Positions 55,856 through 64,000 of a DNA stretch of 64,000 nucleotides are shown here, one piece after another. Location: NCBI GenBank assembly GCA_019316985.1, contig CP079215.1:2356001-2420000 (forward strand), in the 5' to 3' direction. Origin of the DNA: Paraniabella defluvii (lineage in GTDB: Bacteria > Bacteroidota > Bacteroidia > Chitinophagales > Chitinophagaceae). The first letter of the stretch is position 1. Every line of letters starts with the position of its first letter. The notes under the pieces were generated by a model that saw only the letters and a program-made list of their open reading frames with translations, was not told where the DNA came from and did not search any database. The translations under genes were made by a program, and so were the position numbers.

Positions 55856-58038
55856 ATGAAACAGATAATCAACATAACATTAGGCGGCAGAAGCATTGCA
55901 ATAGAAGATGCGGCCTACGAAAAAGTACAGGCTTATACCAATAGTCTCCGCGAGTACTTTAAAAACGAAGAGGGTAGGGATGAGATTGTAGCGGATATAG
56001 AAGCCCGTTTTGGTGAGTTGATGAATGATAAAATACGTAAGGGGCTCCCCATATTACGGATGCCGATGTGGATGAAATGATCGCAACGATGGGCCGGCCC
56101 GAAGATTTTGATGCGGCTGCGCAAGGTGCGGCATACACACCCAACTTTACGCTTAATCAAAAACGCCGCCTGTACCGCGACTCTAACAATAAAGTATTGG
56201 GAGGTGTTTGTAGCGGCATCGCCAACTGGCTGAACATTGATCCTACCGTAGTAAGGGTGTTATTTGCTATTGTATCGTTTGGTGGTTTTGGTACCGGTAT
56301 TTTTATCTATATCGCTTTATGGATCTTTTTACCAGCACGCAGCATTGATAGTTACAAAGGAAAGCGTATGTTTCGTGATCCCGATAATAAATGGTTTGGC
56401 GGCGTGGCAGGCGGTATCTCGGCCTACTTTAATATTAATACCAATACAGTTCGTGGAATACTGGCGCTGCCGTTGATCATCAGTATTTTAAAAGGTGTAA
56501 ATGTATTTGGCTGGAACAATGATTTTACTTTCTTTCCCAACCTGATTTTTAGCGGCCTTACCGGTACTTTTATTTTTATCTACATTGTGTTATGGATTGT
56601 ATTGCCAGAGGCTTTAACGCCTTACCAGAAAATGGAAATGCGCGGCCAGAATATTGATGTAAACACCATCAAGCAAAATGTACAAAGTACAATGGGCGAT
56701 TTTGGCGAGCGCATGAAGAACTGGGGCAAAGAAGTGCAGGAGTCGGCAGAGAATTTTGGCAAACGTGCTGAAGCGTTCGGGCAAACCCGCGGAAAACAGT
56801 TTGGACGGGAGTTTACTTATGTGGCGCAGAAAAGCGGGCGTGGTATCGGGTATGCAATCGCAATGATCTTTAAAGCGATCTTCATTATTATTGGTGGAAT
56901 CATCGCAGTTTCCCTGCTGGCTGTATTTCTGACCTTCCTGTTCAGCGGTTTTGCCTGGGCGCCGGTTAACAATTTCTTGTGGACCAGCGAAACGCAGCAA
57001 ATGCTGGGCTGGGGTACCCTGATCCTTTTTATAGGCGCGCCCATTGTAGGCCTGGTGATCTGGCTGATCAGAAGAGTGATCAGTATTCGCACGCCCGGTA
57101 ATTATTTAAACTGGACCTTTGGCGGTTTATGGGCCATCGGCTGGATATGTTTGATGTTTTTCCTTGCCAGTATGTCAACTGATTTTAGAAGATACGAATC
57201 GGTAGAAGAAACAGCGGTCATACAGCAACCTTCTAACGGTAAAATGATCTTTAAAGTAAGTCAGCCTGAACTGGTGTACGAAGGCAATTTCGGCTGGCTC
57301 AACGACAACGGCAATGAGCTCGATGGCTTTAGTCTTACAGCAGATACGTTAAAATTGTCCACTATCAATCTAGATTTCCAGAAAAGTGAAGACAGCCTGT
57401 ATCATGTAACTATTATAAAGCAGGCCATGGGGCAATCGGATGAGGATGCTTTAAACCGTTCAAAAAAGATTAAATACACCGTGAGTTCTGCGGACAGCGT
57501 ACTAGACCTGCCGGCTGGATTTGCGGTAGATAAAAACAGCAAATACAGGGCTCAAAATGTGTTGGTGCTGGTACAGGTGCCTGTAGGTAAAAAAATAAAT
57601 ATTGATGGTACGGTGTTCGCCAAACTGAACAACCTAAACGTGGAATTCAACAATGGCAGAAGAAGGCTGAAAAGTTCAAGAGATGTTACGCATAATATCA
57701 GGAGATACCGCTCTAACACAGATTATACAATGCAGAGCGATGGCAGCCTGAAAAATGATGATGATAAGAATGATGATGTAGCGAAAAGCAACAATAAGGC
57801 AGGCGATGATAATTATCGCTGGGATGGCGACAGTACTGCTGCAGACTCATCAAAACTGGTTCCACCCGCTGCACCGGCACCTCCGCCTCCTCCGGGAAGT
57901 GATACCGCCGAAGTGTATCGATACAACCAGACTCCTTCGCGAAATAAGAGCAAGGAAGAAATGGCGAGGGAGTTAGAGCAAAAGCAAAAAGAGATTGAGG
58001 CGTTAAAAAGAAGCTGGCTGAGTAATGAAATACAATAA
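55856..58038 (+). CDS. PspC-domain membrane protein
   Basis: An inner-membrane protein of about 728 residues. The N-terminal ~75 residues (MKQIINITLGGRSIAIEDAA) form a conserved cytoplasmic head. Two PspC domains follow: RLYRDSNNKVLGGVCSGIANWL with VVRVLFAIVSFGGFGTGIFIYIAL, and MFRDPDNKWFGGVAGGISAYF with its own helices. More helices occur around residues 340-440, and the C-terminal half is outside the cytoplasm, ending in a Pro-rich and Lys/Glu coiled tail (ELEQKQKEIEALKR). One break at about 56050 (AAGGGGCTCCCC) is repaired by one G. Predicted role is envelope stress sensing under PadR control. Confidence 0.9.
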
Positions 58039-58518
58039 GGTAATCAGGGCATTGCTATTGTTAAGTGTTGTTATGCTGGCAACACTGGCAAAGGGACAGG
58101 AAAGCCGGACGTCTGAGCTTTACAGGACTTTAAAAGCCAGGGATAGCCTGGTTTTTGAAGTTGGGTTTAATCGGTGTAATCTTTCTCCTTATGATACATT
58201 GATTAGCGAAGACCTGGAGTTTTATCATGATAAAGCCGGCCCCTCCTATGGGAAAGCTGCATTCATAGCATCAGTTCAAAAAAATATATGTAGCGGTGAG
58301 GTAAAACCCAAGCGTGAATTAGTAGATAGCAGCCTGAAAGTATTTCCCTGTACAGCAAAAATGTATTATACGGCGCTATACAGGAAGGCGTGCATCTTTT
58401 TTATATTAAGGAATCCAATAGCTGGAAACATACAGCAACCGCGGCATTTACCCATGTTTGGATACTCAATGAAGGGCGTTGGAGACTAAAACGTGTTTTA
58501 AGTTATGATCATCATTGA
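58025..58518 (+). CDS. secreted NTF2-like (DUF4440/SnoaL-type) protein
   Basis: Starts at ATG 58025, overlapping the end of the PspC gene by 14 bp, so the two are translationally coupled. Signal peptide LLLLSVVMLATLAKGQ. The rest reads like an NTF2 cone: LYRTLKARDSLVFEVGFNRC, SEDLEFYHDKAGPSYGKAAF and, after the break at about 58347, LYGAIQEGVHLFYIKESNSW and WILNEGRWRLKRVLSYDHH. A single C added in TTTCCCTGT restores that frame. Repaired length is about 164 residues. The enzyme or binding role is unknown. Confidence 0.82.
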
Positions 58519-58525
58519 TTGGTAA

Positions 58526-58556
58526 AACAGCCCGTGATTTTGCGTCACGGGCTGTT
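58526..58556. terminator. bidirectional terminator
   Basis: AACAGCCCGTGA and TCACGGGCTGTT form a perfect 12-bp stem with a 7-base loop, between the NTF2-like gene stop (58518) and the converging gene stop at 58562. Confidence 0.8.
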
Positions 58557-58561
58557 GTGCA

Positions 58562-59076
58562 TTAAAACTTGTAAGCCAGTCCCAAACCGTTTTTAGTAGG
58601 TTGAACGGACATTTGTCCGCCGCCGTATTTTTCATTTTTTTGTTGCCGATTACCCACATGGTAATACCTCCGGCCGTTGATAAAGCGCCAAAAGCAATGC
58701 CCACCGCACCGGCAACTATTTTGCCATCACCATCCGTAAGGTCGCCATCATAATAGTCGCCTGTGAAGTTATAACCGTCGTTCTGGTTATTGCCATCAAT
58801 GATCAATGCCGTACCACCAATGATAAGTCCTGCTCCCACACTTGTTAATATGATACCACCGGTTCGCAGCTTTTTGAACTTTCGGAATTTCTCCTCATTA
58901 TAATCAAAAGAGATTTTTGCATTGTTTGTAAAAATGCTTTTATACTTGCTTTCCGTATTAAGCCGGGCAAAGTCCTGTTGAAACGCTTCATTGCCGGTGC
59001 TGTTGCTGGTTTGGGCCCGGGCGGTAAAGAGGCATAGGCTTGCAATGGTTGCTGTAAGCAGCTGTTTTGTCTTCAT
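58562..59076 (-). CDS. hypothetical envelope protein with two hydrophobic segments
   Basis: A protein of about 171 residues after repair. Signal peptide LLTATIASLCLFTARAQ, then a charged stretch (KISFDYNEEKFRKFKKLRTG) and two Gly-rich hydrophobic segments (GIILTSVGAGLIIGGTALIIDG and IVAGAVGIAFGALSTAGGITMWVIG) separated by an Asp/Gly/Tyr loop (NDGYNFTGDYYDGDLTDGDG). A break at about 58630-58640 (TTTTTTT) is repaired by one A on the coding strand, giving MKKYGGGQMSVQPTKNGLGL and a terminal YKF. The aromatic end and glycine zippers hint at an outer-membrane or envelope location. No named family. Confidence 0.75.
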
Positions 59077-59144
59077 GTTGATTATTGTTTAGTTGAGGCA
59101 CTAAAATAATAACAATTTTGTTTACCGGGTGTTGGGGTATTGCT

Positions 59145-59176
59145 AATCTGCATTTGCGCATACGATTGTGCAGATT
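59145..59176. promoter_or_regulatory. 32-bp inverted repeat upstream of GH31
   Basis: Perfect 8-bp arms AATCTGCA and TGCAGATT separated by 16 bases. It ends 23 bp before the candidate -7 element at 59200 and so overlaps the expected -33 region, where a repressor or activator could act. Confidence 0.4.
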
Positions 59177-59199
59177 GATGAATCGCCTGTACCATTAAC

Positions 59200-59207
59200 T
59201 ACTTTTG
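59200..59207 (+). promoter_or_regulatory. Bacteroidota -7 promoter element
   Basis: TACTTTTG matches TAnnTTTG, 35 bp before the GH31 gene start. A TTG at 59175-59177 is 22 bp upstream, within the end of the inverted repeat. Confidence 0.4.
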
Positions 59208-59242
59208 CTATTTGCATTTCGATCATTTCGATTCGTTATATT

Positions 59243-62200
59243 ATGTTCCGTAAAGTCTTTTGTACACTATCACTTTTAAGCTTCCTGTCAGCAGGTTTTA
59301 ACTCTTTTACGTCAGCACAAACTATTAATAATACCGTTATTACTTCGGCTGCAACGATTAACCCAACCACAGTGGAGCTGCAGCTCAATAATGGCCGGCA
59401 TATACTTTTAGATTTTTATGCCGATCATATTTTCAGGCTCTTTATCGACAGCACGGCTAAACGGTTACGGGCACCCGAGGCTAAGCCTGAAGCGCAGATA
59501 CTCGTAAACCAGCCACGTAAGCCGGTGGCAAAACTATCTGTTACGGAGCAGGAGCAATCGTTTGTAATAACTACCCGCAGCATTGCGGTACGGTTTGACA
59601 AAGCCTCTTCGCAGTTTTCGATAGCAACCGGCGATGGAAGAATAGTAGTGCAGTCCGTTGAGCCGGTTAGCTTTGAAGCAAACAAAACCATGGTAAAACT
59701 CCGGGAAGCCGCTGATGAATATTTTTATGGCGGTGGTGTACAGAACGGCCGTTTTTTTCTCACAAGGGCAAAGCCATTGCCATTGAAAATCAAAATAGCT
59801 GGACGGATGGTGGTGTTGCATCTCCCAATCCTTTTACTGGAGCACGAATGGGTATGGGGTAATGGCATATACCTTTAAAAAGGGAAAATATGATTTTGGT
59901 TTAAAAGAAAAAGGCATAGTAACATTATATCATGAAACAGATTATCTCGATCTGTTCTTTATGATAAATAACGGTGCCGTTGCGTTGCTCAACGATTTTT
60001 ACCAGCTAACCGGACACCCGGTACTGTTACCAAAATTTGCGTTTTACCAGGGACATTTAAATGCCTATAACCGCGACTACTGGAAGGAAGATACTACAGG
60101 TGTGTTGTTCGAAGATGGAAAGAAATATAAAGAAAGCCAGAAGGACAATGGCGGTATTAAGGAATCGCTAAACGGAGAGCTGGCAAATAACTACCAGTTC
60201 TCGGCAAGGGCAGTGATTGACCGTTATAAAAGTAACGACATGCCACTGGGGTGGGTGCTGCCTAATGACGGGTACGGTGCGGGCTATGGCCAGACGGGTA
60301 CATTGGATAGCAACGTGTTGAACTTGAAAAATTTTGGGGACTATGCCCGTAAAAACGGCGTAGAGATAGGGTTGTGGACGCAAAGTGACCTGCATCCCAA
60401 ACCGGGTATCAGTGCCCTATTGCAGCGTGATATTGTAAAAGAAGTAAGAGATGCCGGTGTTCGTGTTTTAAAAACAGATGTGGCCTGGGTGGGAGCCGGT
60501 TATTCTTTTGGCTTGAATGGTGTGGCGGATGTGGCTAAGATTACCTCACAATACGGGAAGAATGCGCGCCCCTTTATTATTTCGTTAGATGGCTGGGCCG
60601 GCACACAGCGTTATGCAGGCATCTGGAGCGGCGACCAAACAGGCGGCCAATGGGAGTATATCCGTTTTCATATCCCCACTTATATCGGATCCGGTTTATC
60701 GGGTAATCCCAATATCAGCTCTGATATGGACGGCATATTCGGAGGCAAAAATATACCGGTGAATGTTCGCGATTTTCAATGGAAAACTTTTACACCCATG
60801 CAGCTGAATATGGATGGTTGGGGCACTAATCCCAAATACCCCGAGGCATTGGGTGAGCCAGCCACTTCCATCAATCGGAATTACCTGAAGTGGAAGTCGG
60901 AGCTGATACCCTATACCTATTCCATTGCCAGAGAGGCGGTAAACGGGTTACCGATGATCAGGGCCATGTTTTTAGATGAAGCAACTCCCTACACATTAAG
61001 TGCTGCTACCCGCTACCAGTTTATGTATGGTCCGTCGTTCCTTATAGCGCCAATATATAAAGATACCAAAGCAGATAAGGAGGGCAATGATATCAGGCAT
61101 GGCATATACCTGCCTAAAGGAACCTGGATAGATTATTTCACCGGCGAGCAATACGAAGGCGGTCGGGTGATCAACTATTTTAACGCTCCGCTCTGGAAAT
61201 TACCTGTACTGGTGAAGCCCGGCGCTATTATCCCTCTTGCTAATGCCAATAATAATGTGCATGAGATCAATAAAAACTTACGCACTTATGAGTTGTACCC
61301 GGCAGGCAGTTCTGCATTTACAGATGATGATGATGAGGGTAACCGAAGCCTACCGAACGGGCAAAGGCGTTACCACTGAGATTCATATGAGCGCTACAAA
61401 AGATGCGGCTTCGGTAACGATCAGCCCGGCTAACGGAAATTTTGACGGCTTTGCAAACAACAAAGCAACCGTGCTGAAGATCAACGTTTCTCAGCCGGCA
61501 AAAAAATAACGGCCCGGATAGGTAAGAAAAAGATTAAATTAAAACAGGTAACATCTGCCGATGATTTCGATGCACAGTCTAATGTGTATTTCTATAATGC
61601 CACCCCGGAGTTCAATCGTTTTGCCACCAACGGCAGTGATTTGTCGAAACAACAGATTACAAGAAACCCGCAGTTGTGGGTAAAACTGGCCGCTACCGAT
61701 ATCAGCAAAAATAGAGTGCAGGTAGCTGTAAGCGGATTTGCTTTCCATATCGAGAATAAGTTTAAGAAAACAACAGGTCAGCTTGCACCTGTTACAAACC
61801 TTACTGTAATTGACAGTAATGCCAGGGCATTCAGTCTTCAACCATCCTGGAAGAAATCGCTTAATGCTGATTTTTATGAAGTGCAATTCAACGATATGCT
61901 GTATTCACATATTATTGATACCTTCTTTTTACTCGAAGAGTTACAGCCCGAATCTGATTATAGTTTCCAGGTAAGAGCCGTAAATAAAACCGGGGAATCA
62001 GCCTGGACAGCTGCGTCGGGAAGAACAAAGATGAATCCGTTACAATTTGCTATTAAGGGCATTTCGGGTCATAGCACCGCCGCATCACAAGGTAGTGAGG
62101 GGCTAAATAAGTTATTTGATTTTGATGAGGATAATAACTGGCATACTAAATATGGAGAGAATGCTATACCCTTCGACCTGGTGCTGGACCTGAAAAGCGT

Positions 62201-63057
62201 TAATCAGCTGGACAAGCTGCAATACCTTCCCGGATCAGTGGTTTTAACGGCGTGATCCTGAAGGGGCCCATCTATTACAGTATGGATCGAAAATCCTGGA
62301 CGGAAGCAGGTACTGTTCAATGGAAACGAAGTAACGAGGTTAAAGAGTTTGTTTTGCTTCAAAACCAACGGCAAGGTATATTAAACTGCAGGTTACTGAA
62401 GGTGTGGGCAATTTTGGATCGGGCAGGGAAATCTATGTATTTAAAGTGCCGGGCAGCGCGAGTTATATTCCCGGGGATATTAACAATGATGGCAGGATTG
62501 ATCATAATGACCTGACCTCGTATACCAACTATACCGGTTTGCGGAAAGGGGATGGCGACTTTGAAGGCTATATCAGTAACGGCGATATCAATAAAAATAA
62601 CCTGATCGATGCTTTCGATATTTCTAATGTGACAACCCAGCTTGACGGTGGCGTATCGCGTGACTCAGTTGGAAAGCTGAGCGGTAAGTTGATCCTTATA
62701 CCAAACAAGACTTCTTATAAAAAAGGCGATAATATAGAAATAACGGTAAAAGGACTGCAACTGGGTAGTGTAAATGCATTGAGTTTTGCATTGCCTTATG
62801 ATGCAGACAAATATGAATACGTGGCTACGCAAACCATCAGCACCGGGGCAATGGAAAACCTTACTTATGACCGGTTGCATACCGGTGGTGCCAAAGCGTT
62901 ATACCCTACTTTCGTTAATGTGGGCAAGAAAGCGTTGTTAAACGGCGATAATGAATTATTCATTATTAAGATGAAAGCCAAGCAGGACCTGAAATTTGAT
63001 CTGAAGGCAACAGATGGCATACTCGCAGGCAAAGACCTGGAGACCGTTAATTTTTAA
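59243..63057 (+). CDS. modular GH31 glycosidase with FN3, F5/8C, dockerin-like and cohesin-like domains, frameshifted
   Basis: A secreted multidomain alpha-glycosidase of about 1,273 residues after repair. Start 59243 gives signal peptide VFCTLSLLSFLSAGFNS. Galactose-mutarotase-like domain 59300-59880; GH31 barrel to about 61100, with nucleophile Asp in VLKTDVAWVGAGYSFG (codon 60477-60479), acid/base Asp in WSGDQTGGQWE (60633-60635) and SSDMDGIFGG. A beta domain follows, then FN3 (61770-62030, PESDYSFQVRAVNKTGESAW), F5/8C-like (62031-62455), a dockerin-like pair (GDINNDGRIDHNDL and GDINKNNLIDAFDI, ~62470-62640) and a cohesin-like beta domain (VNALSFALPYDADKYEYV, 62680-63054). Breaks occur near 59755, 59838, 61355, 61510, 62240 and 62400; the first two are one T each in T runs. 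Substrate could be alpha-glucan, xyloglucan or galactoside. Confidence 0.85.
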
Positions 63058-63075
63058 TTTGCTATATTATAGCAG

Positions 63076-63113
63076 AAGGCGATATGCATGAAAATGCATA
63101 TCGCCTTTTTTTT
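63076..63113 (+). terminator. rho-independent terminator
   Basis: A perfect 14-bp stem AAGGCGATATGCAT/ATGCATATCGCCTT with a GAAA tetraloop followed by a T run, 18 bp after the GH31 gene stop. It lies between converging genes. Confidence 0.9.
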
Positions 63114-63126
63114 ATTTAACAGTACA

Positions 63127-64000
63127 CTATAGCTTTATTACAAAGTTATAATGGCCGGAGCCTGTTTCCACTACCGTATACCCTTCTTCCTGCCCTTTTA
63201 CTTTAATGGCTTTTGACGACGATAAGGGTGCGCCATTCTCAGTTATTTTATCAACATCAGTTCCGGGAATGTAAATAGAGGCCTTAGTGTTTGCCGGGAT
63301 TTTTACCTGCATGTTTATTTGAACGCTGTCCTTTTTCCACGCATTACTTAATGTTCCATAATAAGTTTGCAAAGAGGCGCTGGCATATGTGAATGGGCCA
63401 CCAATATATGGTTTTACCTGTATGTGTTTATAACCCACCCCATCTTCATAGGTGTCCAGGCCAACCATCTTCCTGTACATCCAGTCACCGATAGCGCCAT
63501 AAGCATAATGGTTAAAAGAGTTCATAGTAGGAGTTTGGAAAGAACTATCAGTTTTAATTCCGTCCCATCTTTCCCATATTGTAGTAGCGCCCATTTTCAC
63601 CGGGTAAAGCCAGGATGGATAAGTGTCTTGCATCAGTAATGTGTAAGCCAGGTCGTTATAGCCAAACCTTGTTAATACATGACACAGGTAAGGGGTGCCC
63701 AGAAAGCCAGTGGTAAGATGGTTATGGTAGCGTTTGATGTTCTCTGCCAGCCGCCCTGCTGCTTGTTTGCGACTGTTTTCGGGCAACATATCAAACTGTA
63801 GCGCCAGCACATATGCAGTTTGTGTACCGGAAACCAGCCTGCCGGTTGCCGTTACATATTCCCTGTTAAAGGCTGCTTTTATTCTTTGTAACAGGTCTGT
63901 ATAACTGGCTGCATCTGCATTATTTCCCAACACCTTAGCCGCATTAATGAGCAGCTGTGTGGAGTGAGCATAAAAGCATTGCGCAATCAGGTGCTTATCA
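63127..64000 (-). CDS. GH78 alpha-L-rhamnosidase, 3' part only
   Basis: The C-terminal ~290 residues of a rhamnosidase; the gene runs off the window at 64000. The (alpha/alpha)6 barrel is visible as KHLIAQCFYAHSTQLLINAAKV, LVSGTQTAYVLALQFDMLPE, FLGTPYLCHVLTRFGYNDLAY and GATTIWERWDGI, with FNHYAYGAIGDWMYR near its end. This is the bacterial rhamnosidase (GH78) pattern. A C-terminal beta domain (VQINMQVKIPANTKASIYIP) ends with SGHYNFVIKL. No frame break is seen in this portion. It converges with the GH31 gene. Release of rhamnose from pectic rhamnogalacturonan fits the CE12 and GH28 genes. Confidence 0.9.
   Translation of the reverse strand, partial: DKHLIAQCFYAHSTQLLINAAKVLGNNADAASYTDLLQRIKAAFNREYVTATGRLVSGTQTAYVLALQFDMLPENSRKQAAGRLAENIKRYHNHLTTGFLGTPYLCHVLTRFGYNDLAYTLLMQDTYPSWLYPVKMGATTIWERWDGIKTDSSFQTPTMNSFNHYAYGAIGDWMYRKMVGLDTYEDGVGYKHIQVKPYIGGPFTYASASLQTYYGTLSNAWKKDSVQINMQVKIPANTKASIYIPGTDVDKITENGAPLSSSKAIKVKGQEEGYTVVETGSGHYNFVIKL

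Noticed and set aside
56614-57092. Minus-strand open frames across the PspC gene
   Set aside because: They are shadows of an uninterrupted, clearly coding plus-strand gene.
62404-63057. Evidence of a cellulosome
   Set aside because: Only one dockerin-like and one cohesin-like domain, on the same chain, with no scaffold or cellulases nearby.

Overview
The window comes from a Bacteroidota chromosome, most likely family Chitinophagaceae. This rests on protein content, not on a database search. Supporting features are a SusC/SusD pair, TonB-dependent receptors with N-terminal carboxypeptidase-regulatory domains, CXX-type lipoproteins (ACKK, SCKK, SCQKK), a PadR-PspC pair, TAnnTTTG promoter elements and near-absence of Shine-Dalgarno sites. 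No phage, insertion sequence, CRISPR array or rRNA was seen.

The main caveat is sequence quality. Most long genes are split into two to about fifteen reading frames. Every break I reconstructed base by base is repaired by adding back one base to a short homopolymer, and the tRNA-Asn acceptor stem lacks a base in the same way. I read these as uncorrected homopolymer undercalls in a long-read assembly rather than gene decay. Split genes are therefore annotated as single CDSs from true start to true stop.

Layout. 1-4688: tail of a NagB-type deaminase, two secreted sugar-hydrolase-like proteins, an interspersed repeat, and a CE12-type acetylesterase. 5121-14883: a glycan-uptake locus with SusC, SusD, a small lipoprotein, a secreted M60-like peptidase with a ricin-type lectin domain, and a GH97 glucosidase. 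15080-23728: one giant gene for a cyclic beta-1,2-glucan synthase-like protein (GT84 plus GH94). 23809-28297: siderophore-type TonB receptor, PepSY membrane protein and a lipoprotein. 28605-30187: GH28 polygalacturonase. 30260-39079: second TonB receptor, membrane-anchored LytTR regulator, ApbE flavin transferase, a PepSY-flavodoxin-reductase fusion, a DUF2271 protein and an ankyrin protein, which together look like an extracytoplasmic flavin electron-transfer module. 39233-46737: subtilase, membrane protein, beta-lactamase-like hydrolase, alpha/beta hydrolase, SRPBCC protein and a lipoprotein. 46845-53505: quinone-reductase-like/HxlR pair, tRNA-Asn, aldo/keto reductase, MarR, GHL10 hydrolase, LURF-one-like protein, YceH and a 2-hydroxyacid dehydrogenase. 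53703-59076: ABC-F ATPase, PadR, PspC, an NTF2-like protein and an envelope protein. 59243-64000: a modular GH31 enzyme with dockerin- and cohesin-like domains, and the 3' part of a GH78 rhamnosidase.

Taken together the window suggests a plant- or host-glycan-degrading soil or rhizosphere bacterium. CE12, GH28 and GH78 point to pectin/rhamnogalacturonan, GH97 and GH31 to alpha-glucans or related alpha-glycosides. Two near-identical-style palindromes (upstream of the GH97 and GH28 genes) suggest LacI-family control of sugar genes. The flavin/PepSY cluster and siderophore receptor point to iron acquisition.
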